This document shows, one piece after another, positions 34,261 through 45,222 of a stretch of DNA of 64,000 bases. A program made the translations under genes and the position numbers. Under the pieces are notes generated by a model. It was given only the letters and a program-made list of their open reading frames with translations. It searched no databases and had not been told where the DNA came from. The stretch's first letter is position 1; every line of letters starts with the position of its first letter. Origin of the DNA: Reticulascus tulasneorum (lineage: Eukaryota; Ascomycota; Sordariomycetes; Glomerellales; Reticulascaceae); contig LSAX01000001.1 of the NCBI GenBank assembly GCA_001557505.1, forward strand, positions 3,782,001 to 3,846,000, written 5' to 3'.

Positions 34261-35728
34261 CTACATCTTCGAAGGGTCAACCTCGTCGTCCTTCGTAGCC
34301 TGCTCCTGTGCTTTCCTCTTCTTGCCAACAGGTCCCCACTCCTTCTCCGCCACCGAGATGATGTTCTCATCCCCAAAATGCGAATTATGCTCAAATTCCG
34401 GCTTCTCATCATATGCAATCGTCGCCGCATCCACAATGATCCGCGCCGTCATCCCCCAGACCTTGTACCTGCCCACCGTCTCCTCCTCTTCCTCCAGCTT
34501 CTCCGCTAGATTACTCTGCGGATGGTCGTCGTCCATGCCATCCGGCTTGGTCACGCGCTGGTTATTCACGGGCACATAGAAGTTGTGCACCCGCCACGGC
34601 TCGTTCTTCCAGTGTATCCAGGACCCGTCGTACCAATGCCCGTCCGGGAGTTTCTGGCCCTCGGGCGGGTCTTGGTCCGCGGTTTTGAGGAAGTTGTGAA
34701 AGGGGGCCGAGAAGACGGCTGCGACCTCTTTGGCGTCGAGGCGGGGTATCATGGTTTCCTCGACGAGCGGGCTCGATTCGTTGCCGGCTTCTTCGTCTGC
34801 GTGGAGGAAGGCGACGCAGGGACGGACTACGAGCTCGGTTCGGGCGAGGTTATAGGGCAGGTAGCAGATGTGTTCGATCTTGAATGGTTTCGGGATCTTC
34901 TTGTCGTCCATTGGTAGTCCAATCTCTTCCCATGCTTCTCTTCGTGCTATTTGGTCTTCACAACCACTGTCAGCGACTCAATCCGTCGTCACAGTGATCC
35001 GCGGCTTTCCACTTACAGGGTGTCTCTTCTATAGTGTCCGCTTTCCCACCCGGAAACGCCGCATGTCCCGAGAAGCTCCTCAGACTAGCCGCCCGCATCG
35101 TGACGACAATCCTCAATTCGCCCCTCTGGTCCGCGAACAGGAGTATCAGCACGGCCGCCCGCCGATTGACCGGTAGCCGATCCCAGAGCGGGAAGTCCGG
35201 GGGCTTGTATGCTCGTAACCTAGCTATCGCCGCCTGTGAAGCGCATCAGTATTCTATTCGTCCAAAACACGACACTGTAAACAAAAGGTAAGAGGGGGGG
35301 GACATTAGGAGCTAGGCAGATGGAGCAAAGGTAAAAAGGCTTGGGACTGCACCCGTGAATCGTGGTTGCCTCTGAAGACTACTGACCGCAGATGCTGCGC
35401 TGAGGGGAGCCATCGTGGAGGCATCCCAGTAATAGGACGGCGAGAAGTCTTCTGGCGCAGATGCCGAGGCCTGCTGGATGTGGGTGATGATCTCCCGTAC
35501 GTCCTGGTCGGTCGGTGGCGCCTCCGGTGGTGGTGTAGATGTTGACTCTGCAGTGTCTAGCGGAGGGTCCGGTGTGATTTGGCTCATGTTTCGTTGGAGA
35601 ATATCCTGAAGATCGATGTGTTGGTCAGTTGGCGTCATGCAAGTGTTCAGAAAGGCCTGGCGGCCGCGGCATTGAAGGCGGGGGCGGGGTACAAGCTCGG
35701 CATCTGTCGGGGTCGGAGGCTGACTCAT
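34261..35728 (-). CDS. NUDIX hydrolase, coenzyme A diphosphatase (Pcd1/NUDT7-8) type
   Basis: Exons 35728-35387, 35233-35017 and 34955-34261 (minus) give 417 aa. The CoA-type signature is present upstream of the Nudix box (TMRAASLRSFSGHAAFPGGK), and the box itself continues across an intron: ADTIEETPYQIARREAWEEI, with catalytic Glu-193, Glu-196 and Glu-197. The spacing between the box's first Gly and Glu-184 has one residue more than the textbook pattern. The C-terminal half is long, with a conserved WRVHNFYVPV, GMTARIIVDAA segment and a basic end. Known family reaction: CoA and derivatives to 3',5'-ADP and phosphopantetheine, often peroxisomal, but no clear C-terminal SKL is seen (it ends SKM). 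The first 114 residues are Pro/Thr-rich; the true start may instead be the Met at 35587. Confidence 0.88.
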
Positions 35729-36050
35729 GATAGGTCCGGCACCCTGATGAGTCCGGAGCTTTTTAACATACTTATTGGTCCCTTGGTATTATGGGTACTC
35801 TGTAAATGGACAGTCCACTCGACGGGGTTCGTAACAGTTATCATAGATTGTTTCTAACCCATGGTATAAAGACTAAATGTGACCAAACGCCAGCTACATA
35901 ACTTGACAGCACTGAGAAGTCAAGGGATATGCATGTTAGAGTATCTCAATGCTACCAGCTTACTACGTAGTACGAGGCAACGACACCGGCGCCAACAAAG
36001 CACGTATAGAACTCGCATACTATAAGACAGACGCCTCAGCTCCAACGCTT
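35729..36050. other. 322-bp intergenic region
   Basis: Between the start of the NUDIX gene and the stop of the next minus-strand gene. It must hold the NUDIX promoter and the neighbour's 3' UTR; no other structure was seen. Confidence 0.5.
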
Positions 36051-37457
36051 CTATATTATGCTCCCCTCCGGCACCACGCGTATCTTCTGCCGCAGATTCT
36101 CCCTCCTCTTCTCGTCTTTTGACATAACCACATTGCTTGCTGTCCGTTTAGCCTGCGCAACCAATTCATGAAACTGATCATTTGTCTTCTGCAACAGAGT
36201 TCCGCTTGGGAAAGGTGTGTCTGGGCCATCTGCCTTGCGAGCTCTTGATGAGATTATGGCTGTCCGCTCTGCGCCCTTGGACTCGCTGCTTCGCCGGAAG
36301 ACTTTAGAAAAGACATCAGAATAGGCAGGTTTTGGCCGGTTATCCTCGAAAGAGCTTCGACCGGGATATGGTGTCTTTGGCGGCTGGCTACCTGAGCTTA
36401 AGCGCGCTGCTATAGTGTTGAGAGTGATTGAATGGCGTTTCTTCGGCGGTTGTTGGATCTGGTTCGGAAGACTTGAGGTGCCTCTCAGACTTTCGAACAT
36501 AATCGTGTCAAGCCCTTCCTCATTTTGCCTGGAGAATCTTGCTGGTCTAGGTTGAGTCGACGCAGCGATCTGTATAGCCGTAGCGTGATATAAGTCCTTT
36601 GCACCCTCGGCGCTGTACTCGTTATAGTTGCTTCGCCGAGCAGGTATACTTTCAAAGTGGTGAAGACTATGGTGACCAGGTGACCGTGGAAGAGGGCTTA
36701 AGCCAGAATCACTGTGGCGATGGCTGATCCCACTGGGACTCAATGGTGCAAACCGAGGGGACATCGGGGACGCCTCTCCCATGAAAGAGTATTTTTGTCG
36801 GAAACCGATGTGGGAAACTTCATCGGCATCGAAGCTCTGGAGCTCGTCATACATGCTCAGAGTTCTTTCAGGCTCTGAGACAACCCGAGCAAGATGGTCG
36901 CTATAAACGCTGCTGGAATCGTCTCGAGGGTCTGGGGAAACTTCTCTATCACGAAGTTGGAACTCGTCGTTGATATCCAGATCATGACCCGTGATCTTCT
37001 TGATTTTCGCCGCCGAATTATGGAGCGTAGGTTCTATCCCGGCTGGCGGTGTCGGGACTAGATGTGATAAGCCTCTGAGTTGAGAAGTCTCTCGAACTGG
37101 CTGCCGTGGCTGAGGCGAAAGTATCTCTCCATCAGAAGAGATTCGAACTTCAGTATCAATACAAGAAGTTACCGTGCGCCGAGGAGTTTGGACATCACGC
37201 CGGTTTACCTGGCTTCCATGGAGTGATGCGGTCATTGCAACAGCGCCATTAGGCATCTCTAATTCCTTGTAGGAGGATGATCCCTGCGATGGCTCTCGGC
37301 CAGAGAGAGGCTTCCGGCGCGGAGTTCCAGGAGGTGGAACTCGAGGAAGAGGTTTATGTTCGTAAGGCATAGCAAGATGCTGCGGTGGGACATCTTGCCC
37401 TGGAGGAATCGCAACCTCCAGACCACGAAGGGAGTGGCTCGATTTTATGCTGTTCAT
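36051..37457 (-). CDS. Unrecognised, largely disordered Ser/Pro/Arg-rich protein
   Basis: A single-exon minus-strand ORF. Reading is open up to 37637, but residues beyond 37457 look like leader. Starts at 37457 (468 aa) and 37370 (MPYEHKPLPRVPPPGTPRRK, 439 aa) are both plausible; the latter has the more protein-like opening. No catalytic domain or membrane segment is seen. The chain is rich in short phosphorylatable motifs (SPMSPRFAPLSP, PLPRSPGHH, RHSDSGLSP) with a segment DEVSHIGFRQKYSFMGEASP in the middle. The C-terminus is more ordered: FHELVAQAKRTASNVVMSKD then EKRRENLRQKIRVVPEG, a basic helical stretch. The C-terminal helix, not the rest, is likely what is conserved. It could be a scaffold or regulatory target; no function is assigned. 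Confidence 0.75.
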   Translation of the reverse strand: MNSIKSSHSLRGLEVAIPPGQDVPPQHLAMPYEHKPLPRVPPPGTPRRKPLSGREPSQGSSSYKELEMPNGAVAMTASLHGSQVNRRDVQTPRRTVTSCIDTEVRISSDGEILSPQPRQPVRETSQLRGLSHLVPTPPAGIEPTLHNSAAKIKKITGHDLDINDEFQLRDREVSPDPRDDSSSVYSDHLARVVSEPERTLSMYDELQSFDADEVSHIGFRQKYSFMGEASPMSPRFAPLSPSGISHRHSDSGLSPLPRSPGHHSLHHFESIPARRSNYNEYSAEGAKDLYHATAIQIAASTQPRPARFSRQNEEGLDTIMFESLRGTSSLPNQIQQPPKKRHSITLNTIAARLSSGSQPPKTPYPGRSSFEDNRPKPAYSDVFSKVFRRSSESKGAERTAIISSRARKADGPDTPFPSGTLLQKTNDQFHELVAQAKRTASNVVMSKDEKRRENLRQKIRVVPEGSII

Positions 37458-38761
37458 GGGTGTGCAAGTCAAACGGCTGGAGTGTTCTGTTTGAGCAAGT
37501 ATGAGAAAAGGAAGACCCCTTTTTGAAATCTGGGATCCGGGGCAATATCTCCGGTCCTTCAGGTCCAGGTAAAGAAGTCCGTTGGAGGAAACCGGCAATG
37601 ACTGGAGGTACTTAATTCTAGAAGCCAATCGCAACACCTTTGTTGCTGACGTTGATGTTCCAGGGCCATATGTTAGTCACAAAGGAAAACGTCTCAGCCA
37701 CCAAGTCGAACCTCACGTCAACCTCAAAGAACCCTTCAGAGAGGATATGATATCACGTGGAACTCAGTGAATGAGTCTGACTCAATGGAGTCATGAGCTG
37801 GCTTCGAACGGCCTGAAGATAGTAGATCATGTTTGTCACGTTCTTTTGCGAATGTCGTGACGGACATGCCTGCGGCCTTGCAAACAAAGACGCCTTTGGG
37901 ACACTTGATACGAGGACGCACCGTCGAGGAACTTTGCCACGAGAATGTTTGCATGGCTCTTCTATTCTGAGACATAGCCTCGTCGGTTCCCAAAGCCGGA
38001 GAAAGGACTTGAAAAGGCTGTTTAGAAATAGAATGCACGCAATCTTCTGCATATCCACCACCTTGCCCACAACCCAAACAGCTTTGAATGGGGCGTTCTT
38101 TCACTAAAGAACATTGGCTCTAGGATGTTGTGCCCTCCAAAATTCCAAAGTTCGAGGTGTTCTTAAATCGTGTTCTGATGCCTCTCTCTGTGAGCACTGG
38201 CATACCAGATGTAGTCAAAGGGAAGTGCTGCCTGCCGGGGGACTTGTGAGAGCGTCTTGAGTCTCGATGCTGACTCGGATATCCATCTACTTTTCTTCAA
38301 TGTCATCTTCTTCATGTTGTCGGTTTCGTCAATGAAGGTCGAGGGGGATCGAATACCATATACAGGTGCAGAACAACAAAGAGACGGGTTCTCAACAAGC
38401 GTGCCATGTCTTTGGACAATCCCTTATTCATTAATGATTAAGCAAATACTGTAATATTTCCGCATAGTGGTATGGGTTCCCTGGCTGCTGATATGGCTTG
38501 GATCTTGTGAAAGCTGGTTGTCATATCGAGATAGCCACAACGAGCCTGCCGGTCCCACTAACACGCTGCGTTGCCAACTCTGTGGTTACAAATCGACAAG
38601 ATATGAGTCGGCGTAGGCTCCTGAGATAACGAACTCGTGATCTACTTCGTAAAAGATTCTAGTCTCATGAATTACCAGCTCCTCTATCCAAACTCCGCAC
38701 CAAAACTAATAAAACAATGATTACGAGGCTTGTATCATTTAAATCCTCAGGGACTTCTCAG
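37458..38761. other. 1.3-kb intergenic region
   Basis: Leader and promoter of the disordered-protein gene (-) and 3' flank of ERD1. ORFs in 37736-38104 overlap on opposite strands and have no recognisable content. Confidence 0.45.
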
Positions 38762-40033
38762 TTACTCCGACTCCGAATCCCCATATTTCCCCTGATAGTC
38801 TCCCAGCAAAATATCATCAGCCCCGAGCCCCGTAGTAGGACCCCTAAGCCACTCGGTCTCGACCCGGAAGAAGATCCACACCCACCGTCGGAAGACCTCC
38901 AGGAACTCGATCAGGAAGATCGAGCTCTCAAAATCGCTGAGGTGGTCTAGATGCGGACTCAGCTTCAGCGACCACGTACATCGTAGTAGTAGGTCTAAGA
39001 TGATGACGCCGTAATATACCACGAATGGCTGGAAGACTAGCCGTCTTCGGAGTCCGAAGGGATATTCGGGTGAGTTCCGCTCGCGCGCCGAGGAGAAGAG
39101 GGTAAGGTCCCAATCCTTGGCGACGTCCCAGTAGAAGGAGAAGAGGGAGTTGAAGAGCACGGCGACGAGCCAGGCACGGTTGAGGGCTGGCTTGGGCTCG
39201 TCCGCTGGGAGGTTCCTTTGCAGCGCGCTGAGTATTATCACCGGAAACGCGGAGGCGTACTTGGCCGCGTTGGCAAGGTGTTGCCCGCCCCAACCAGTCG
39301 ACTCCTTCAACGGCGCCTTTCTCACCCGGGAATACTCGATCAAGCACTGCCGTAGTCGAATCACACTCGGCACCGCCATAATCAAGGGCACCAGGACCGT
39401 TCCTCCGCAACTCCGATCCGGGCGTGCCGTCGAGCTCCCCGCCGGGGTAAAGAACATACATAGCGTCACGTATAAATCGCCCAGCACCTTCGCATAGCTC
39501 GTCAACACATCGGCCAACAGGATATCACCAAACTTCCCGTCCTTCGCCTCCGCCAAACCCCCAATACTGACCCGCCGCAGCGTGGCGAGGAAGCGCGATC
39601 GGCCGCCGTGCGAGAAGTTGCGGATGGGCACAAAGAAGATGGCGGCCAATGCGACGAGGTAGGTCATGGGCATCCAATCATATTCGATGACAAGGGATGG
39701 GGTACGCCGGCTGAAGAGCCAGAACGTCGTGATGGAGATGAAGGAGACGATGGAGAGAGCGGTTGCGAGGCGGTAGGTCGAGAGGTGGTGGGCCGGCTGG
39801 GTCGGGGATGCACGCGCAGGATATCGGATTAGGGATGGGACATCGATCTTGACGCGATGGAGGTAGTGGAGGTTCACACCCCATGCCCATACAGCTGGGA
39901 GACATCAGCAGTTGTTCAAAGTCAAATGCGAAGCCGACTTACCGAGAACGACTATGAAGCCAACTCTGTAAGGGAGGGGGAAGGTCAGGCTGAAAGAATC
40001 GAGCTCTGGCTCAACAGCTGGGTCACCGTCCAT
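38762..40033 (-). CDS. ERD1: ERD1-like EXS-domain Golgi membrane protein
   Basis: Exons 40033-39943 and 39894-38762 (minus), with a 48-bp intron, give 407 aa. It opens MDGDPAVEPELDSFSLTF, then PYRVGFIVVLAVWAWGVNLH, a first membrane helix split by the intron. Further helices include ATALSIVSFISITTFWLF and TYLVALAAIFFVPI. The EXS domain is recognised by RPDRSCGGTVLVPLIMAVPS, LRQCLIEY, GGQHLANAAKY, FYWDVAKDWDL and SSIFLIEFLEVFRRWVWIFF, in the usual order. Known: yeast Erd1 (362 aa) keeps ER-resident proteins from leaking, and recycles phosphate from Golgi glycosylation; XPR1/SYG1 share EXS. No SPX domain is present, which supports Erd1 over SYG1. It is divergent from PEX10 with 619 bp between starts. 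Confidence 0.92.
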
Positions 40034-40652
40034 CTTCGCGATTGCAAGGAAGACAAGTCATCGAATGGCTGAATGAGAGACCGGGTTCCGACGAGACGAC
40101 CGCGAGATACCAATAAGGAACGACGGGAATGGATTTTCGAGCTGTCCGCGCTGGTGTTGGGAGTATGCTAACGACAGGCCATAGGCTCCAATGCGAAATT
40201 GGAGTGAAGTGTTCAAATTCCAGAAAGATTCGTAAGGGTATCGGATCAAAAGGGGCCTAGGGAGAGCCGTGCGACGTCAGCCCTGCAGTCATCCCGGCCC
40301 ATCCCTGCTGAAGCCACTGTGGTTTTATTGGCCAGCCTTCTGTCGCCCTTGTAAAGCGCACGTGCGAGTCCACTAACCCAGACTTTACAGAGGGGCGTCC
40401 CTGTCTGGACGGCAAAGCGTCACCGCGCATCCGAGGTTCAAATCCAGAGCTCCTCCCAACTTGCCTCTGCTCACGGCTCAACCAAACATTGACGGACGAA
40501 GCTATCTCCTGCGCTTTAAGCACCTCATAAGCGATCGCGTGTACCGTATAGTCCTGAAACAGCACTCTAGAAGAACAGTCTCGCTTGCGCGACCGCTTTC
40601 CCGCACCACAATGCTCCAACAATAGCATTCGCTCGAACGAATCCAACCATTC
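40034..40652. other. 619-bp divergent promoter region, ERD1/PEX10
   Basis: It holds the upstream DNA of both genes. A GGTTCAAATCC sequence at 40434 resembles a tRNA B box, but no tRNA folds around it. A 129-aa minus-strand ORF (40257-40646) is probably chance. Confidence 0.5.
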
Positions 40653-41792
40653 ATGATGGCTTCAACAGCACCAAGTCCCCAACCATCCTCCCTCTCTTCG
40701 CCCTACCCCTTCGCCACAGCCCCCGATATAATACGCGCACACCAAAAAGACGCCTACTTCACCGGCTCCCTCACAAACACCCTCGCCGACCTCCACCGCC
40801 GCCTCCTCGGCGCCCGCTCCGCCCACGCCTGGGCCAGCGAAGCCCGCACCGCTGCCGACCTGCTCTACCTCAGCCTCACCACCCTCGCCGGCAACCGCAC
40901 CCTCGGCGAAGAGTACTGCGATGTGGTGCAGGTAGATGCCTCCGACGGACAGCTGCCGGCGCTGAGGTCACGGGCTGGCTACATCGCCGGCAGCGTTCTG
41001 CTCCCGTATGCACTGGGACGGGTCCTGCCAGGCTTTCGGGCCAGGGTGAGGAGGCAGCTGGAGGCCAGGATTCGCGCTTTGGAGGCGCGGGTTGGGGAGA
41101 AGGGTATGGACGGTCGAAGTAGCCGGGAGAGGAGGGTGTGCGCGTATGTGCTTAAGCACCTAGGGACATTGACGTCCGGCGCGCCGATACACGCGGTGAC
41201 CCTGGCCCTGTTCTACTTCAGCGGGACATACTACGAGCTCACCAAGCGCCTCGTCGGCCTGCGTTACGTCTTCACGCGCAAAGTTCCCTCCACCCCTGAC
41301 CGTGCCGGCTACGAGGTCCTCGGCCTCCTCCTCGTCATACAGATGGCCCTGCAGGGCTACCTCCACATCCGCACCACCATAACCTCCTCCCTCGAAGAAC
41401 GCCAGCGCGAGCGCCTCGGTTTCTTCGCCGACGTCGACGTCTCGCTTGACGAGAACTCGTACTCGGCCAACACCAACGTCCTGCTCACCGAGATGGGGAC
41501 CCCCGGCGCGGCCCAATCCAGCCATCTGGACATCGGCAAGGTGATGCACACGCCCGTGCTACAGGGCGCGAGGTATGACCTGCAAGACGAGAGTGTGATG
41601 CGCTATATTGCCGGGAAGCAGCAGCGAAAATGCACGCTCTGCCTGGACGAGATGAAGGATCCCTCCGCGACGCAGTGCGGCCACGTCTTTTGCTGGGCGT
41701 GTATAGGCGACTGGGTGAGGGAGAAGCCCGAGTGTCCGCTATGTCGACGCGAGGCCATGGCGCAGCATATCCTGCCTTTACGAGTGGCATGA
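40653..41792 (+). CDS. PEX10: Peroxisome biogenesis factor 10 (RING E3 ligase)
   Basis: A single exon of 379 aa. The N-terminal Pex2/Pex12-type domain is recognisable: PFATAPDIIRAHQKDAYFTG, then TLTSGAPIHAVTLALFYFSG and YYELTKRLVGLRYVFTR. The C-terminal C3HC4 RING spans about residues 327-366 (KCTLCLDEM, ATQCGHVFCWACIGDW, CPLCRREA), with all eight ligands present. Known: a peroxisomal membrane protein that with PEX2 and PEX12 ubiquitinates the PEX5 receptor for its recycling. The hydrophobic segments in the middle (GYEVLGLLLVIQMALQGYLH) fit membrane insertion. The second codon is also Met; either could start translation. High GC third positions in the first 300 bases. Gene identity is secure. 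Confidence 0.97.
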   Translation: MMASTAPSPQPSSLSSPYPFATAPDIIRAHQKDAYFTGSLTNTLADLHRRLLGARSAHAWASEARTAADLLYLSLTTLAGNRTLGEEYCDVVQVDASDGQLPALRSRAGYIAGSVLLPYALGRVLPGFRARVRRQLEARIRALEARVGEKGMDGRSSRERRVCAYVLKHLGTLTSGAPIHAVTLALFYFSGTYYELTKRLVGLRYVFTRKVPSTPDRAGYEVLGLLLVIQMALQGYLHIRTTITSSLEERQRERLGFFADVDVSLDENSYSANTNVLLTEMGTPGAAQSSHLDIGKVMHTPVLQGARYDLQDESVMRYIAGKQQRKCTLCLDEMKDPSATQCGHVFCWACIGDWVREKPECPLCRREAMAQHILPLRVA

Positions 41793-42483
41793 GCATATCC
41801 TCACACCCCCTATTGATCTCGGAGCATTGATCACGATACGAATGTATTTACTACGAATGGTGGGAATGTGTGAACAAACGAACCAGACATGCTTATTTGT
41901 ATGAAAATAGCAAAATGGGCTATGTACCATAGAAAGAACTTTGGCTTGAATATAAAACAGGATGCCCACCCGATATGAATTACCACTCGTCTTCAAATGC
42001 CATCCCCAGGCGGCATTGAGCCACCGCTTTGACAAGGAAAAGACCCTCGCCAAACGAGAAAAAGGAAGTATTAGCTTAGCCACCTCCTACTCGGACAGAA
42101 GATTGTGTGAAGAGATGAAGAAAGAAATAATTCCCCTTTGCGCATGCATGCCATTGCTCTGCTCTATCAGCTCAAAGACCAGCTAGGAGCACCTGCCATG
42201 TGCGAAGATCTCAAAAATGTCGAATCGAAACATGTGTATCAATCCCATCCATCGTCCGTCCACCAGGTTTCAAGAACTCTCGGGTGTAACCCACCCATCC
42301 GTCCGTCCATCCCTTTATTCTCTTTCCTCCCAGCTTCGACTCAACCTCACGAGATGAGCGAGATGTTTCCATGTTGGTATCATGAACCATGTTTTGCGGA
42401 AAAAACGACCAAATGCACGCTCAAAACTCCGTTTCCTTTATGAAGTAACCCCAGGCCCCGGTTCCCCGTAATGTCAAGACACT
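41793..42483. other. 691-bp convergent intergenic region
   Basis: 3' UTRs of PEX10 (+) and the LYAR-type gene (-). A short CCATCC/CCGTCC-rich run occurs at about 42245-42310. No gene was seen. Confidence 0.5.
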
Positions 42484-44148
42484 TCAGACACAGAAGAGCA
42501 CAATTTCCCCGCGCTCGTTCCTCCGCATGCGCAGCGACCGCCACAGCTCCTTCTCCTCCGAGGTCTTGCCGAGGCCGGTGCCAGATGACGACCGCTCGCG
42601 GTGGAAGCGCTTGAGGGCCTTGTTCATGCTGCAGCCGCGCTCGCTCTCGGGGCCTTTGTTGATAAAGCTAAGGAAGAGATCTGCGCGGGGCTTGAAGACG
42701 ACCATCTGGTTATCGCCGTCCGACTTCTCGTCCCGGGATTGGGGTCGGTATTCAATCAGTTTTGGAGCCTTCTCGGTGTCCGACCGGTGGTGTGAGGAGT
42801 GGTGCTTCTTGGAGGAGACCTTGCGCTTCTTGGATTTGGTCTTGCTGCCGGTGGTCATTAGCGCCAGGAGGTTGTTACCGATGCCATCGGACCGTTTGCC
42901 GTGTTTCGAGTGCTTCGACTTCTTCAACGGACTGGCCGGAGATTGCTCTGCACCGTCACCTCCCGAGTAGTCTGGGGATGGTGGGAAGACTGGTCGCATC
43001 ATGCGATTGAGACCGCCGGTGAGACCCGAGTGTAGAACTGGTGGGGCATCGGACATGACGTGGTCAGTGTCGACATGAAGTCGCTTCCGCTTCTTGTCCT
43101 TTTTGATTTCGCTGCTATCCTTCGTCTTCTTTCGGTCACCTTTCGCGGCAGGAGTCTGGAAGGTCGCCGGGATGGGGCCGGTGCCGTATTGGACCAAAGC
43201 TGTAGGGTCCTCTTCTACCATGACGCCTGAGGTGTCTAGGTAGGCATGTGCGTCGTACTCGTAGCGTACGAGCTGTGTGCTCTCGCCCATCTCGGGCTCG
43301 TCATCCTGGGGTAGCCGGAGGATTGAAGCATTGGGTGTAGCGGAGGGGTCCAGGAAGTCGAAGACGTTGACTGGGCCTTCATCTGCTGGCGGGGGAGTAG
43401 GCGCCTCTGGCATCAACTCGGCTGGGGAGCCTTCGTCATCGCTCCCATCATCTTCATACTCGTAGTCCTCGAACTCGTCCTCCACGTCTTCGACGTACGC
43501 CTTCTGCGGCATAATTTTTGGCGCGGGCGGGGTGTTTGCGACTTTGGCTTTCTTGTTCTTGTAAAGGGCTCCTTGGTACTTCTGGTCTTCGGTCATACAG
43601 CTCTGTAATTCGAGTCAGCACATGACCGCTCTCGAGGCAAGGCTCGCGGTGCGGCAGCCTGAGGATCGGTGCAACCTACCGTATGGGCGCGGTACTCCAG
43701 TCCTTGGAAATGTACCATACAATCGATACAGGTGAAGGTGGCACCTCGACAGCGTCCTCTGTGTGGGTCGAGTTTCTTTTTGGTCAAAACATCACCACAA
43801 GCCTGTGGATGGAGAGAATCGAGGTCAGATATGACACGACAACAAGAGGCCAGCAAACACAATTGGGTATATAGATGGATGTACAGCGAAGGGGGGTGTA
43901 TGTTTTGGTATTGGTAGATTAGGGAGGAGCGGGAAAGGGGACAGGAGAGTAGGTAGATATTAGATACGGCAGTGGAGGAGGATGGAGGACGAGGAAGGGT
44001 GTGGGCATGGGGGGGTGTTGTGTTATGTGGGAGAGAGGTGTGGCGTGAGAGTGTGATGTCAGGCTTGAAATCGCGGGCCACGATCTTGGAGGGGGAAGAC
44101 GACGAGAAAGAGAAGGGGGAGGATTACCTCACAGGAGAAGGAGACCAT
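42484..44148 (-). CDS. LYAR-type zinc-finger nucleolar protein
   Basis: Exons 44148-44128, 43802-43680 and 43602-42484 (minus) give 420 aa. The first coding exon is only 21 nt (MVSFSCE) and is followed by a 325-bp intron, the longest confirmed in the window. The LYAR C2HC finger is complete only after splicing: FSCEACGDVLTKKKLDPHRG, RCRGATFTCIDCMVHFQG and LEYRAHTSC. The remainder is acidic, then basic: DEFEDYEYEDDGSDDEG, Lys-rich nuclear/nucleolar signals (KKTKDSSEIKKDKKRKRL, SKTKSKKRKVSSKKHHSSHH) and a conserved C-terminal segment (RGCSMNKALKRFHRER, KELWRSLRMRRNERGEIVLF). Known: LYAR binds pre-ribosomal RNA/chromatin and promotes ribosome biogenesis. The Tyr/Glu/Asp segment may be phosphorylated. 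Confidence 0.92.
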
Positions 44149-44394
44149 GGTCGGCTCAGTGATGTCGAATGATGTGCTGTCGTTGAGAGAAGTTTTAATT
44201 GGGCACCACGTCGGGCAAAGAAGCTCTTTTGACTGGGCGCGCGGTATTTTACGGAGGCAACTTGGACTCGACGGATGTCTTTCTGGCGATATATGCAGAA
44301 TTCCAGATTGTCTCGGCGCCTGACTGGACGGATCGGCGGGTTGGGTTCTTGTGGTTGATGTTGAGTGGTGGTTTTGATAATAGTACCAGCTAAA

Positions 44395-44411
44395 GGGGGG
44401 GGGGGGGGGGG
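44395..44411 (+). repeat. Homopolymer run of 17 G
   Basis: Seventeen consecutive G bases, 247 bp upstream of the LYAR-type start. Such a run is prone to sequencing length error and could form a quadruplex. Confidence 0.9.
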
Positions 44412-45200
44412 TGTCTTGTAAAGAAATTGCGACAAAAGGCTGAGAAGAGTCGAGATGACAAGATGGTGCACAGCCGAGCTGACGAGTGAAGAAGAGCAAC
44501 GAGACCAAAAAAGAACGAGGAAACGAAGGGTTGGCCGCGCCAGATGATTAGGTTAGGTCGGAGTCGGCTGGCCCTTTTGGCGGAAATCGTGGGATGGATT
44601 TCTCGAACAAGGGGCACCGCAGTTGGGACCTCGCTTTTCGAACTCGTCTCAGAAATAGCTGGGCTGATGATCTCGAAGTGTGTGGACAAGAAGGTAGGGA
44701 TGGTTGGTCGGGAGGAGGGGCGTGGCGTCAGAGACGGTCCAGGAAGATAGAGGGGTGGGAGGGGAATTGGCAGGGAAGTGAAGTGTTTCGAAGTTCAGCT
44801 TTTTCAGGAGTGTGGTGTGGTGTGGTTGTCGGATCCCCAGAGAGCCAGAGTTGTTCGTTCCAGGAACATGGGATGGAATGCGGAGACGAGGCAGAGAGGA
44901 TGGATGGGTGGATGGATGGACTGAAGGACGACGATGAGGAGGAGTCAACAAGGAAGAGGAAAAGCAGGCACGCAGGGTTGTGTGTGCTCCGTAGACCAGG
45001 CAGAGCAGAGCGAGATCTTCCTCCCTATCTGTCCGTTTCAGTCGCCAGGCCGGCCTGTTGCTTCTGACTTTCCTTCTGTCTCTCCGTCCGTGTCCGCGTT
45101 ATTGGAACCGCCTCCCAGCTATTATTGGAAATTAAAATTGCTCTGTCTTGAGGTGTGTGTGGTGCCTCTCAGAGCGTGTGTGTGTGCGTGGGCGCGTGTC

Positions 45201-45222
45201 TGTGTGTGTGTGTGTGTGTGTG
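45201..45222 (+). repeat. (TG)11 microsatellite
   Basis: Eleven TG units, preceded by imperfect GTGTG/GCGTG sequence from about 45160. A simple dinucleotide repeat in non-coding DNA. Confidence 0.9.

Noticed and set aside
40434..40444. GGTTCAAATCC, like a tRNA B box
   Set aside because: The flanking bases cannot form the T stem or a cloverleaf, and no A box stands at the right distance.
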